From Actinoplanes siamensis (GTDB lineage Bacteria; Actinomycetota; Actinomycetes; Mycobacteriales; Micromonosporaceae): 64,000 bases of DNA. Both the position numbers and the translations under genes were made by a program. Where the stretch lies: contig NZ_BOMW01000019.1 of assembly GCF_016862395.1 (NCBI RefSeq), forward strand, positions 124,001 through 188,000, read 5' to 3'. Every line of letters begins with the position of its first letter. Position 1 is the first letter of the stretch. Under the pieces are notes generated by a model. It was not told the DNA's origin and did no database searches. It worked only from the letters and a program-made list of their open reading frames with translations. This document shows positions 1 through 8,661 of the stretch, one piece after another.

Positions 1-42
1 AGCGGATCGCGCGGGCCGCCAAGATCCCGCGTCGGCCGCCGG

Positions 43-576
43 TCAGCCTCCCGACGACGAGATTCCGCCGGCCGTGGAGCCGCTGCTCGCGCGACCCACG
101 ATGTTGGTCTTCACGGTGCCGTTGGAGACACGCCCGGCGGTCGGCAGCTTGAACGCGCGCCGGCTCGTGGTGTCCCCGGGTGGGAAATAGTCACCGCCGT
201 CCAGGTGAGCCCCCGGCCCGAGGCCGCGGGAGTAGGACGTGGAGTGCCAGATGAAATACCGGCCGGTGTCGTCGTCGCAGTAATCCTCGTCGGCGATCTC
301 CCCCTCCTCGTCCGCGCAGTAGAACACCTCCTCGGCGGCCTCCTCGTCGAGAAACTCCTCCTCGGCCGGCTCCTCGTCGGTGACCGGGTCCTCGGTGACC
401 GGATCCTCGACGACCGTACCGCCGCCGCTGCTGCCGGAGTCGTAGGCGTAAGCCGGCTCCTCGGCGTACTCCCGCTCTTCGCCGGCTTTGTTGCAGGCCG
501 CGGTGCTGCCAGCCGCCAGGGCGAGGAACGTGGCCGTCAGGACGACCTTGCGTGAACTGACGCGCCGGGTGCTCAC
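43..576 (-). CDS. Small acidic putative lipoprotein, function unknown
   Basis: Predicted 177-residue exported protein; I do not recognise its family. The N-terminus has a basic stretch (STRRVSSRK), a hydrophobic core (VVLTATFLALAAG) and a weak lipobox ending TAAC, so lipid attachment at that Cys is plausible but not certain. A long Glu/Asp/Pro linker follows, then a two-cysteine segment (FYCADEE, DYCDDD) and a Ser/Gly-rich C-terminus. I chose the GTG at 576 because its GTG overlaps by 4 nt the stop of a short upstream frame that has the only good ribosome binding site; an in-frame ATG at 657 abuts its SD too closely. It lies beside the ESX genes on the eccB strand, separated from eccB by about 450 bp, so a link to secretion is only positional. 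Confidence 0.6.
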   Translation of the reverse strand: MSTRRVSSRKVVLTATFLALAAGSTAACNKAGEEREYAEEPAYAYDSGSSGGGTVVEDPVTEDPVTDEEPAEEEFLDEEAAEEVFYCADEEGEIADEDYCDDDTGRYFIWHSTSYSRGLGPGAHLDGGDYFPPGDTTSRRAFKLPTAGRVSNGTVKTNIVGRASSGSTAGGISSSGG

Positions 577-650
577 CTTGGCGTGCCCGAAAGGCTGGCC
601 GCCAACGACACCGTGGTGAGCAGAAGGACAGACCGAGACAGACGCAACAT
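573..650 (-). CDS. 25-codon leader ORF coupled to the lipoprotein gene
   Basis: The ATG at 650 has a GGAGG seven bases upstream, the best ribosome binding site in the area. The frame encodes a 25-residue peptide beginning MLRLSRSVLLLTTVSLAA, basic then hydrophobic like a signal sequence, and ends in TGA overlapping the GTG of the lipoprotein gene (GTGA). It could be a translated leader that couples translation to the downstream gene. Alternatively it is the original signal peptide separated by a frameshift or sequencing error. Confidence 0.45.
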   Translation of the reverse strand: MLRLSRSVLLLTTVSLAASLSGTPR

Positions 651-657
651 GAACCAT

Positions 658-1103
658 CCTCCGGCACGTGGGGTCAGCAACGTACCTGTTCCCGGCAAGC
701 GTCGGGTCCGCTCCGTGGCCGGAGGTTCACAACCGGGCACCGCCGTCCACGAATCGGTTGGGTCCCGCCGAGCTTCCGAACGGTTGAAAAAACGCTGGTC
801 ACACGGGTTGCGCCGGCGGCTCGCCGGTGAGGTGGCGGTGCGGTGGGGTCGCCCCGGGGCGCTGGTGCGCCGGCGAATCGCCGCAGGGGCCGCTGGCTAC
901 CAGCCGGGCGCGGTGGGCTGGTTCTGAGGGGGATCCCGCGGTCCGGGAGGGGCTTCCGGGCGCCAGCCGGGCCGGCGGTGGCCGGTCTTGGTGCGCCGGG
1001 ATTCTGAGGGGCCGACCCGGGGTGAGGCCGCGGGCGTGCGGTGGCCGGGGTCAGTTGGTGGGGGCGAGGCCGCTGAGGGGCGCCGGGTGTGCGGTGGCCG
1101 GGG
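658..1103. other. Intergenic stretch between lipoprotein gene and eccB
   Basis: About 450 bp with no convincing gene. Open frames on the plus strand here are arginine/glycine-rich products of GC bias and lack ribosome binding sites. The part next to eccB contains a 31-bp direct repeat described separately. The 658-800 part should hold the promoter of the lipoprotein gene, but no clear -35/-10 pair stands out. Confidence 0.6.
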
Positions 1104-1119
1104 TCAGTTGGTGGGGGCG
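1036..1119. repeat. 31-bp direct repeat spanning the eccB stop codon
   Basis: The 31 bases at 1036-1066 recur identically at 1089-1119, 53 bp apart. The second copy contains the last codons and stop of eccB, and the first lies just downstream of the gene. This looks like a tandem duplication of the eccB 3' end. Confidence 0.85.
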
Positions 1120-2459
1120 GGCTTGGCGGCCGCCGCCGGGTCGAGGGTGACGCCCGCCGGGATGGCGTTGACCAGAGCTGTCGGGACCACCGTCGCCGAG
1201 CCCGGGGCGTAGCCGAGACGGCCCAGAGCGTCCGCGTCCGGCACCGCGTGCCGCAGACCGAGATCGGTCACCACCTGGTAGCCGCCCGAGCCGGGCACCC
1301 GGACCAGGGCGAACCGGCCCGCCGGAACACCCACCGCGTCGGCCAGGGCGCGGCCGCCGGAGGCGCCGCTGGTGGGGACCGCCGAGGACAGGGCGGAGGC
1401 GGCCCCGCCGACGCTGATCGCCGGGGCCTCGGCGGCGGCCCGGGTGACCGCGCAGGCGGTCGTACCGGCCGCGACGGTGGCCAGTGTGGGCGGCGTCTCC
1501 GGCGGCTGCACCTCGGCGTTGCCGGCCGGCTTGAGCTGCGGGGCCCCCGAGACCACGGTGACCGGGACGTTCTTCGGGTCGGCCGGGAAGCTCGCGTTGA
1601 GCACCGCGCGCTGCAGGGCGCTGATCGGCAGCAGCCCGTTGTCCAGCACCAGGTAGAACTGCTTGCCGTCGACACCGACGTCGACCGCCAGGACCTGGCC
1701 GTTGGTGAAGCCGGGGACCAGTCTGGACGCGGCGCCGCGGTTCTGCACCCCGACGGCGGCGATGTCCGCGCCGGCCGGGAGGGCGTTCAGCCAGGCCGTG
1801 CCGACGGGGGTGGGGTCGACCGCCCCGTACAGCGCGGGAAGTGTGGTCCTCGAGTTTTGGATCTTGTGTTTCCGGCCGTGCCAGATCAGCTCGGTGTCGG
1901 TGCCGCCGTCACTGACCAGCAGGCCTCGCTCGCCCAGGTCGGCGCCCGCGGGACCGGCCGCGCCGACCAGCAGGACGGCGGCCGGGTTCTCGCCCGGCAC
2001 CAGGCACATCGCCCAGGGGAGGCGGACCTGCTGGCCGGCGGCGGGCAGCGACGCGGGGGCGTTCGGGATGCCGACGGTGACACCGCGCGGGACGCCGGCC
2101 AGGGCCTTCGCCGCGACGCGGTAGACCGTGGGGTTGGCGCGGCCGGCGGCCAGCTTGGCGGAGGTGAAGTTGAGCGCCGGGTTGAGCCGGCCGCGCAGGT
2201 AGACGAAGCTCGCCCCGGACTCGCGCTCGACCACCACCGAGCCGTCGCTCTTCCACTGGTCGGTGCCGACCTTGGTGAGGATGCCGTAGATGCCGAAGCC
2301 GGCGCCGATCAGGATGGCCAGCATCAGCCCGCCGAACAGCGCGCCGATGCCGCGCCGCAACGGGGACTGCGCCGGGTCGGTCTCGCGCATCACGAACGCG
2401 GAGATGACCCGCTGGTTCAGGAACTGGTACGACTGGAGCTGGTCGCGCCGCGAGGCCAT
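1104..2459 (-). CDS. eccB: Type VII secretion protein EccB
   Basis: A 451-residue core component of the ESX/type VII secretion membrane complex. The N-terminus has the family pattern: a cytosolic stretch (SRRDQLQSYQFLNQRV) followed by one transmembrane helix at about residues 37-62 (GIGALFGGLMLAILIGAGFG), then a large extracytoplasmic domain typical of EccB. Its length is near the usual 450-500 residues. It starts seven bases after the eccD stop, so the two are surely cotranscribed. In mycobacterial ESX systems EccB, C, D and E form the inner-membrane channel; the same role is inferred here from family membership. Confidence 0.93.
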   Translation of the reverse strand: MASRRDQLQSYQFLNQRVISAFVMRETDPAQSPLRRGIGALFGGLMLAILIGAGFGIYGILTKVGTDQWKSDGSVVVERESGASFVYLRGRLNPALNFTSAKLAAGRANPTVYRVAAKALAGVPRGVTVGIPNAPASLPAAGQQVRLPWAMCLVPGENPAAVLLVGAAGPAGADLGERGLLVSDGGTDTELIWHGRKHKIQNSRTTLPALYGAVDPTPVGTAWLNALPAGADIAAVGVQNRGAASRLVPGFTNGQVLAVDVGVDGKQFYLVLDNGLLPISALQRAVLNASFPADPKNVPVTVVSGAPQLKPAGNAEVQPPETPPTLATVAAGTTACAVTRAAAEAPAISVGGAASALSSAVPTSGASGGRALADAVGVPAGRFALVRVPGSGGYQVVTDLGLRHAVPDADALGRLGYAPGSATVVPTALVNAIPAGVTLDPAAAAKPAPTN

Positions 2460-2466
2460 CCGCGCC

Positions 2467-3870
2467 TCACCCGCCGATCGAGGAGAACAGCCCGCGGATG
2501 TCGTCGAAGACGCCCATCACCGCGCACGCCAGCGGGATCAACGCCATGATCGCGATGACGTCCAGCAGGTCGGCGGCCCGGCCCAGGTAGGGCGAGGGCT
2601 GCTTCTGGCTGTAGATCACCGCGGCCGGCAGCGCCACCGCCCCGGCCAGCATCGCGCCGGCCAGCACCAGCAGGCCCGGGACCGTACCGGTGACCACCGC
2701 GCCGATGCCCAGCACCGCGAGACCGGCGACCCCGGCGACCAGCAGCGGGCCGCGCTGCCGCGGGGTGGCCAGCAGGCGGGCGCGCAGCATCAGCGCGGTC
2801 ACCGCGGCGACGATCAGCAGCACCGCGGACGTGCCCGGACCGGACCAGGTGAGGTGGAGGATCGTGACGATGCTGCTGAACGCGGCCGCGAGCAGCAGGC
2901 CGGAGAGCACCTCGTCGGCCCGGACCACCGCGGCGAAGACGTCCGCCCGGCGGGGCATCGGCTTGTCCTTGAGGATCTCCTCGGCGCGGCTCGGCAGCTC
3001 CGGGAACGGCAGCCGGCCGATCCAGCTGGCCAGCACCGGATAACCCGGGAGCAGGCCGATCGCGGCGGTCAGCGCCACCGCGGCGGCGCCGTCGGCGGAC
3101 ACCCCGGCGAGCGTGAGCAGCGCGGCGAGCAGGCCGGTCAGCGCTGTCGCGATGCCGGCGACGAAGAGCCGGGGCAGCCCGGCCACCCCGGCATGGCCGA
3201 GCACGCTGAGCACCAGCAGCACCGCGGAGCCGAGCAGCAGGGCCGGCGCGCCGACGCCGAGCAGGCGGGACCCGGAGTCGGCGATCAGCCAGGCCCCGCC
3301 GAGGAACGCGTAGGGCAGGCCGCTCGCGGCGACCACGGCGCCCGCGCCGGCGTCGGTGAACGCCCGGGACAGCAGGATGCCGACCACGGCCAGGCCGAGC
3401 GCGACAGCCAGCGCGACGATCGCCGAGACCGGCCGGGACGGGCCGCCGATCGCCAGGCCGAGCAGGCCCACCAGCAGGGCCGCGGCGAAGACGGCCAGGC
3501 CGCAGCGGCGGGTGGCGGCGGCGCCCCAGGACCGCCCGGCGCGGCGGGCGCCGCTCGCGATCACTTCGACGACGTCGTCGTACGCCAGCTCGGGCCAGTC
3601 CTCCCGGGCCGGCTTGAGGTGCAGCAGCTCGCCGTCGCGGACGCCCTGCGCGGCCAGGTTGCGGTGCGGCTCGAGCGCGGCGCCGGTGGCCCGCCGCAGC
3701 ACCCACCCGCCGTGCCGTTCGGCCGGCTCGCCGAGCGCCCCCTCGGCGTGCCGCAGCAGATGCGGCAGCAGCTCCCCGACGAGCATGTTGTCGGGCAGGG
3801 CGACGTCCATCCGGCGGGTCGGCGCGGCGATCGTCACCCGGGCCAGACTCGGGCCACCCGGTGCGGTCAC
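2467..3870 (-). CDS. eccD: Type VII secretion integral membrane protein EccD
   Basis: A 467-residue polytopic component of the ESX channel. Residues 1-95 form the ubiquitin-like (YukD-type) cytosolic domain (RVTIAAPTRRMDVALPDN...), followed by about eleven hydrophobic helices up to the C-terminus. The GTG at 3870 is preferred because GGAGGT lies six bases upstream; a longer in-frame ATG at 3936 has no such site. eccB follows after a short spacer. The gene is divergent from eccC across a 184-bp region with inverted repeats. In known systems EccD dimers line the inner-membrane pore. Confidence 0.93.
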   Translation of the reverse strand: MTAPGGPSLARVTIAAPTRRMDVALPDNMLVGELLPHLLRHAEGALGEPAERHGGWVLRRATGAALEPHRNLAAQGVRDGELLHLKPAREDWPELAYDDVVEVIASGARRAGRSWGAAATRRCGLAVFAAALLVGLLGLAIGGPSRPVSAIVALAVALGLAVVGILLSRAFTDAGAGAVVAASGLPYAFLGGAWLIADSGSRLLGVGAPALLLGSAVLLVLSVLGHAGVAGLPRLFVAGIATALTGLLAALLTLAGVSADGAAAVALTAAIGLLPGYPVLASWIGRLPFPELPSRAEEILKDKPMPRRADVFAAVVRADEVLSGLLLAAAFSSIVTILHLTWSGPGTSAVLLIVAAVTALMLRARLLATPRQRGPLLVAGVAGLAVLGIGAVVTGTVPGLLVLAGAMLAGAVALPAAVIYSQKQPSPYLGRAADLLDVIAIMALIPLACAVMGVFDDIRGLFSSIGG

Positions 3871-3972
3871 GAGGTCACCTCCAGCTGTGCCTTTGCGCCC
3901 ACCCGAACTCAGGAACCGGTCCCGCGGACCCCGCATCGCGCCCGCGCGATCCGTGTGACAGACCCTAACAGG

Positions 3973-4015
3973 CCCACTCCTGTGGGATTCGCCGCGGCGA
4001 ATGGCTGGCTAGGAT
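3973..4015 (+). promoter_or_regulatory. Adjacent inverted repeats and -10-like box upstream of eccC
   Basis: Between divergent eccD and eccC there is a small hairpin sequence, CCCAC-N4-GTGGG (3973-3986), directly followed by a perfect 16-bp palindrome ATTCGCCGCGGCGAAT (3987-4002), then a TAGGAT box (4010-4015) about 40 bp before the eccC GTG. The arrangement suggests an operator overlapping the eccC promoter; the binding protein is unknown. Confidence 0.45.
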
Positions 4016-4054
4016 GGGACGAAGGGGAGTTCAGCAGCTTCGGGGAGAGCCAGC

Positions 4055-7000
4055 GTGACCGTCAGCATCGTCAAGCGCCCTCCCCGCCGGCCCGCGCCGG
4101 TGATGCCGTCGGGCGAGGTGCTGCTGGATCCGCCCCCGGAGATCCCGCCGCCCGGCGGCAAGGGCTGGACCCGGATGCTGATGGTGCTGCCGATGGGCGC
4201 CGGCGCGGCGGCGATGGGCCTGATGATGGGGGTGCAGCGCGGCGGCCCGCTGACCTACGTCGCCGGCGCGATGTACGGAGTGTCCGTCCTCGGCATGATC
4301 GCGATGATGGCGACCAACACCTCGGGCCCGGGCAAGCGCGAGATGATCGAGTCCCGCCGGCAGTATCTGCGTCACCTCTCCCAGTTGCGCGCCCAGCTGC
4401 GCAACACCATCCGGCAGCAGCGTGAGGCGCTCTACTACCGCAATCCCGACCCGGCGACACTGTGGACCTTCGCGGACAGCGGCCGGCTCTGGGAGCGGCG
4501 GCGCAACGACGCCGACTTCACCGTGGTGCGGATCGCGGTGGGCGTGCAGGAGGTGGCGACCCGGCTGGTCCCGCCGCAGACCCGCCCGGTGGACGAGCTG
4601 GAGCCGCTGTGCGCGATGGCGTTGCGCAAGTTCGTCAACACCTACTCGGTCGTGCCCGACCTGCCGGTCTCCGTCGCGCTGCGCGACTTCTCGCATATCT
4701 ACCTGCGTGGCTCCGAGGAGGCGGTGCACGGGTTCTGCCGGGCGCTGACCGCGCAGATCGCCACCTTCCACGCCCCCGACGACCTGCGCGTCGGTGTCTG
4801 CGTGCCGGACCACCAGCGGCTCCGCTGGGAGTGGGCGAAATGGCTGCCGCACGCCCAGCACCCGGACAAGACCGACGCGGTCGGCCCGGTCCGGCTGGTC
4901 GCGCCCAGTGTGCCGGCGCTCGAGGCCATGCTCGACGACGTGCTGGTCAACCGGCCGCGGTTCGACCCGGTCGCCCCGCCGCCGGCCGGCCCGCACGTGG
5001 TGGTGATCATCGACGGCGGCTCGACGGCCGGCTCCGACCACCTGATGACCGAGGGCGGCGTGGCCGGCGTCACCATCCTCGACCTGTCGGTGCCGCCGCC
5101 GCGGCTGCTCGACGACAGCTCGGTGGTGCTGGAGATCGCGCCGGACGGGACCGTCACCGGCACCACGATGGACGGTTCCACGCAGGTGGGCCGGGCGGAC
5201 ACGCTCGGGACCGCCGAGATCGAGGTGCTGGCCCGGGAACTCGCGCCGCTGCGGCTGTCCGCGGCGACCTACGGCGACGCGCCGGCCATCTCCCAGGACA
5301 TGGGGCTGGCCGAGCTGCTGGAGATCGACGATCCGTACCAGATCGAGCTGGCCGACCTCTGGGCCAGCCGGCCCAACCGGGACCGGCTGCGGGTGCCGAT
5401 CGGCATCGGCGTCGACGGCCGCCCGGTCGAGCTGGACCTCAAGGAGTCCGCGCAGGACGGCATGGGCCCGCACGGCCTGCTGATCGGCGCGACCGGGTCC
5501 GGCAAGTCCGAGCTGCTGCGCACGCTGGTGGTGGCGCTGGCGCTGACCCACCACCCGGAGACGCTGAACTTCGTGCTGGTCGACTACAAGGGCGGCGCCA
5601 CGTTCGCCTCGCTCGACCGGCTGCCGCACACCGCCGCGATGATCACCAACCTGCAGGACGAGCAGCCGCTGGTCGACCGCATGCTCGGCGCCATCCAGGG
5701 CGAGCTGACCCGCCGGCAGGAGCTGCTGCGCAAGGCGGGCAACTACGCCTCGGCGCGGGACTACGAGCGGGCCCGCGCGGCCGGGGTCCCGCTGGCCCCG
5801 CTGCCCAGCCTGATCCTGATCGTCGACGAGTTCTCCGAGCTGCTCGCCGACCGGCCGGACTTCATCGACATGTTCGTCCAGATCGGCCGGGTGGGCCGGT
5901 CGCTCGGCATCCACCTGCTGCTGGCCTCGCAGAAGCTGGAGGAGGGGCGGCTGCGCGGGCTGGAGTCCCACCTGTCGTACCGCATCGGTCTGCGCACCTT
6001 CTCCTCCATGGAGAGCCGGGCCGTGCTGGGCGTGCCGGACGCCTACGAGCTGCCGCACCACCCCGGCCACGGATATCTGCGCGCCGGCACCGACGGCCTG
6101 GTCCGGCTCAAGGCGGCGTATGTGTCCGGCGCGGTCCGCCGGGAGGGTGTGGTCGCGGCCGGCGGCGCCGGGGCCGGCAGCCCGATCCGCGAGTTCGGCA
6201 CGTATTACGTGGCCCCCCTGCTCCTCCAGCGCCCGGAGCCGGAGGAGGCCGGCCGGGAGTTGGAGGAGCAGGTTCAGGGCGACACGCTGATGGACGTCCT
6301 CGCCCGGCAGATGGAGGGCCAGGGCACCCCGGCGCACGAGGTGTGGCTGCCCCCGCTGGAGAAGGCGCCCACGCTGGGCCAGATGCTGCCGCCGGTGATC
6401 TCGATGCCGGACCGCGGCCTGCAGGTGGACGCGGCCGAGCGCTTCGCCGGCCTGCACGCCCTGCTCGGCATCATCGACAAACCGTTCGACCAGCGTCGCG
6501 ATCCGATGTGGCTGGATCTCTCCGGCGCCGCCGGCAACCTGCTCGTGGTCGGCGGCTCACAATCCGGAAAATCCAATCTGCTGCGTACGATGGTGACCAG
6601 CCTGGCGCTCACCCACACGCCCCGCGAGGTGCAGTTCTACGGGCTGGACTTCGGTGGCGGCCCGCTCAGCGGCCTGACGGACCTGCCCCACGTCGGCGGC
6701 ATCGCCACCCGTCGCGACGTGGACCGGGTCCGGCGCACGATCGCCGAGGTGCACGGCCTGATGCGCGGCCGGGAGGACCTGTTCGCCCAGCGCAACGTCG
6801 AGGGCATGTCCGCCTACCGGCGGGCCAGACAGCAGGGCCGGTTCGCCGAGGACCCGTTCGGCGACGTCTTCCTGATCGTCGACGGCTGGTCCACGCTGCG
6901 CGCCGAGTTCGAGGACCTCGAGCCGACCGTCAACGACCTGGCCAACCGCGGCCTCGGCTTCGGCATCCACGTGGTCGCCGCGACGAACCGCTGGATGGAC

Positions 7001-8011
7001 GTCCGCCCGCAGATCCGCGACGTCTTCGGCACCCGCGTCGAGCTGCGCCTCGGTGAGCCGTCCGACTCGCTGATCAACCGGCGGGAGGCGGTGAACGTGC
7101 CGGATGCCTCGCCCGGCCACGGCCTGACCCCGGACGGGCACCACTTCCTCGCCGCGCTGCCCCGCATCGACCGCGAGCAGCGCGCCGACGACCTGGCCGA
7201 GGCGGTCGCCGAGCTGGTCAAGCACGCCACCGAGCACTGGAGCGGGCCGCCCGCGCCGCGGGTCCGCCTGCTGCCGCCGGAGCTGCCGTTCGAGGCGCTG
7301 CCGCCGTCCCGCGGCCCGCTCGTCCCGATCGGCATCGCCGAGTCCGACCTGCAGCCGGTCTGGCTGGACTTCGACGCCGAGCCGCACGCGCTGCTCTTCG
7401 GCGACGTCGAGAGCGGCAAGAGCTCGTTCCTGCGCAGCCTGGCCAAGTCGCTAGTGGCCGGCAACAGCCCGTCCGAGGCCCGGGTGCTCCTGGTCGACCT
7501 GCGGCGCAGCCTGCTCGGCGTCGTCCCGCCGGAGAACACCATCGGCTACGGCACCTCGCACCAGGTCACCGCGGACCTGATCAGCCAGGTCGCGGTGGCC
7601 ATGCGGGAGCGGCTGCCCGGGCCGGACGTCACCCCGGAGATGCTGAGCAACCGGAGCTGGTGGAAGGGCCCGCAGCTGTACGTCCTGGTCGACGACTACG
7701 ACCTGGTGGCGGCCGCCGCGCAGAACCCGTTGCTGCCCCTGCTGGAGTTCCTCCCGCAGGCGCGGGACATCGGCCTGCACCTGGTGATCACCCGCCGGAT
7801 CGGCGGCGCGGCCCGGGCCATGTTCGACCCGGTCATCGGGCGGATCCGGGAGCTCGCGTCACCGGGCCTCATGATGTCCGGTCCCCGGGAGGAGGGCCCG
7901 CTGTTCGGCAACCTCAAGCCGCAGACCCTCCCGCCGGGCCGGGCCTGGATGATCACCCGGAAGCACGGTGCCCGCCTGGTCCAGCTGGCCTGGACCCCGC
8001 CGGTCCGCTGA
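4055..8011 (+). CDS. eccC: Type VII secretion ATPase EccC (fused EccCa/EccCb)
   Basis: A 1318-residue FtsK/SpoIIIE-type motor that energises ESX substrate export and receives WXG100 substrates. Two transmembrane helices lie at about residues 40-90, followed by three ATPase domains. Walker A motifs are GATGSGKS (478-485), GGSQSGKS (833-840) and GDVESGKS (1116-1123). Domain 1 has a canonical Walker B (LILIVDEF, near 586-593). Domain 2 (VFLIVDGW) and domain 3 (LYVLVDDY) lack the glutamate, as in characterised EccC proteins where only domain 1 is a competent ATPase. The protein is a single chain, unlike the split EccCa/EccCb of mycobacterial ESX-1. The start is the GTG after GGGGAGAG. It is divergent from eccD-eccB. 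Confidence 0.95.
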   Translation: MTVSIVKRPPRRPAPVMPSGEVLLDPPPEIPPPGGKGWTRMLMVLPMGAGAAAMGLMMGVQRGGPLTYVAGAMYGVSVLGMIAMMATNTSGPGKREMIESRRQYLRHLSQLRAQLRNTIRQQREALYYRNPDPATLWTFADSGRLWERRRNDADFTVVRIAVGVQEVATRLVPPQTRPVDELEPLCAMALRKFVNTYSVVPDLPVSVALRDFSHIYLRGSEEAVHGFCRALTAQIATFHAPDDLRVGVCVPDHQRLRWEWAKWLPHAQHPDKTDAVGPVRLVAPSVPALEAMLDDVLVNRPRFDPVAPPPAGPHVVVIIDGGSTAGSDHLMTEGGVAGVTILDLSVPPPRLLDDSSVVLEIAPDGTVTGTTMDGSTQVGRADTLGTAEIEVLARELAPLRLSAATYGDAPAISQDMGLAELLEIDDPYQIELADLWASRPNRDRLRVPIGIGVDGRPVELDLKESAQDGMGPHGLLIGATGSGKSELLRTLVVALALTHHPETLNFVLVDYKGGATFASLDRLPHTAAMITNLQDEQPLVDRMLGAIQGELTRRQELLRKAGNYASARDYERARAAGVPLAPLPSLILIVDEFSELLADRPDFIDMFVQIGRVGRSLGIHLLLASQKLEEGRLRGLESHLSYRIGLRTFSSMESRAVLGVPDAYELPHHPGHGYLRAGTDGLVRLKAAYVSGAVRREGVVAAGGAGAGSPIREFGTYYVAPLLLQRPEPEEAGRELEEQVQGDTLMDVLARQMEGQGTPAHEVWLPPLEKAPTLGQMLPPVISMPDRGLQVDAAERFAGLHALLGIIDKPFDQRRDPMWLDLSGAAGNLLVVGGSQSGKSNLLRTMVTSLALTHTPREVQFYGLDFGGGPLSGLTDLPHVGGIATRRDVDRVRRTIAEVHGLMRGREDLFAQRNVEGMSAYRRARQQGRFAEDPFGDVFLIVDGWSTLRAEFEDLEPTVNDLANRGLGFGIHVVAATNRWMDVRPQIRDVFGTRVELRLGEPSDSLINRREAVNVPDASPGHGLTPDGHHFLAALPRIDREQRADDLAEAVAELVKHATEHWSGPPAPRVRLLPPELPFEALPPSRGPLVPIGIAESDLQPVWLDFDAEPHALLFGDVESGKSSFLRSLAKSLVAGNSPSEARVLLVDLRRSLLGVVPPENTIGYGTSHQVTADLISQVAVAMRERLPGPDVTPEMLSNRSWWKGPQLYVLVDDYDLVAAAAQNPLLPLLEFLPQARDIGLHLVITRRIGGAARAMFDPVIGRIRELASPGLMMSGPREEGPLFGNLKPQTLPPGRAWMITRKHGARLVQLAWTPPVR

Positions 8012-8063
8012 CCGCCCGGCCCACCCGCCCGAGCCGGCCGTATGCGACCGGATCGGAGATCAC

Positions 8064-8083
8064 CGCGGCGGATCGCCGCCGCG
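8064..8083 (+). terminator. GC-rich hairpin after eccC
   Basis: An 8-bp perfect stem (CGCGGCGG / CCGCCGCG) with a four-base loop lies 53 bp past the eccC stop. No U-tract follows, which is usual for actinobacterial terminators. It probably ends the eccC transcript. Confidence 0.5.
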
Positions 8084-8110
8084 ATCCCCGAGCTGACCGG
8101 CATGTCATGG

Positions 8111-8497
8111 TCAGAAGCGGACGCCAAGGACATCCGCGGCTTGCCGAGCCGCCTCACCGGGGCCGGCATCGCCGGAAGCCCACGCGATGTGCCCGTCCGG
8201 CCGCACCAGCGCCACAGTCCCGCCGGGCTGGTCTCCCGAGGTGCTTCCCGCGCCGCGCCGGGTCAACTCCAGATCCGGGTGCGTGCCGATCAGGTCGCCG
8301 AACAGCTTCCGCAGCGCCTGCCCGGCCGGCGTGATGGCGGTGATCAGGGCGGTCTGCGCCAGGGTGTGTTCGGCGACGTCGTGACCCCACGGGCGCCGCT
8401 CCGCGTCGTAGCTGTCCAGCAGTTCCTCTCCGGTGGGGTTCGCCGAGCAGGCGGTGCTGAGCCGCATCGCCCGCCGCTGGTGGGGGATGAGTCCCAC
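8111..8497 (-). pseudogene. C-terminal remnant of an FAD-dependent aromatic monooxygenase
   Basis: The 128-codon frame resembles only the tail of PheA/TfdB-type FAD monooxygenases: the helix TGEELLDSYDAERRPWG, a following helix with HTLAQTALITAI, and the terminal strand LVRPDGHIAWAS of the thioredoxin-like domain. The FAD-binding GxGxxG domain and the catalytic middle, roughly 400 residues, are absent from every frame upstream (8498-8661). There is no good ribosome binding site. I read this as a decayed gene end left by a deletion or rearrangement at the ESX locus. It is very unlikely to be enzymatically active. Confidence 0.7.
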
Positions 8498-8661
8498 TCA
8501 GCTGCGCGCGGCCGCGTCCGGCCCCGGCCCGCGCCCCGCCCCGGCCCCGACGCACCCCTGACCCCAGCCACCGAGCCGCGGACGGCGCTGCGGGGTGCGA
8601 CCTCGGGCGTGAGGGGCCCCGGGCCGTCAACCGGCAAGCGGGGGCTGGCGCTCGGAGTGGA

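Noticed and set aside
583..1212. Plus-strand frames upstream of eccB
   Set aside because: Composition-driven, no ribosome binding sites, overlap a direct repeat and the eccB end.
4031..6457. 808-codon open frame antisense to eccC
   Set aside because: Product of high GC3; the opposite strand encodes EccC with clear motifs, and this frame has no recognisable domain or ribosome binding site.
8111..8497. Functional oxidoreductase gene
   Set aside because: Lacks the FAD-binding and catalytic domains; only the C-terminal tail remains.
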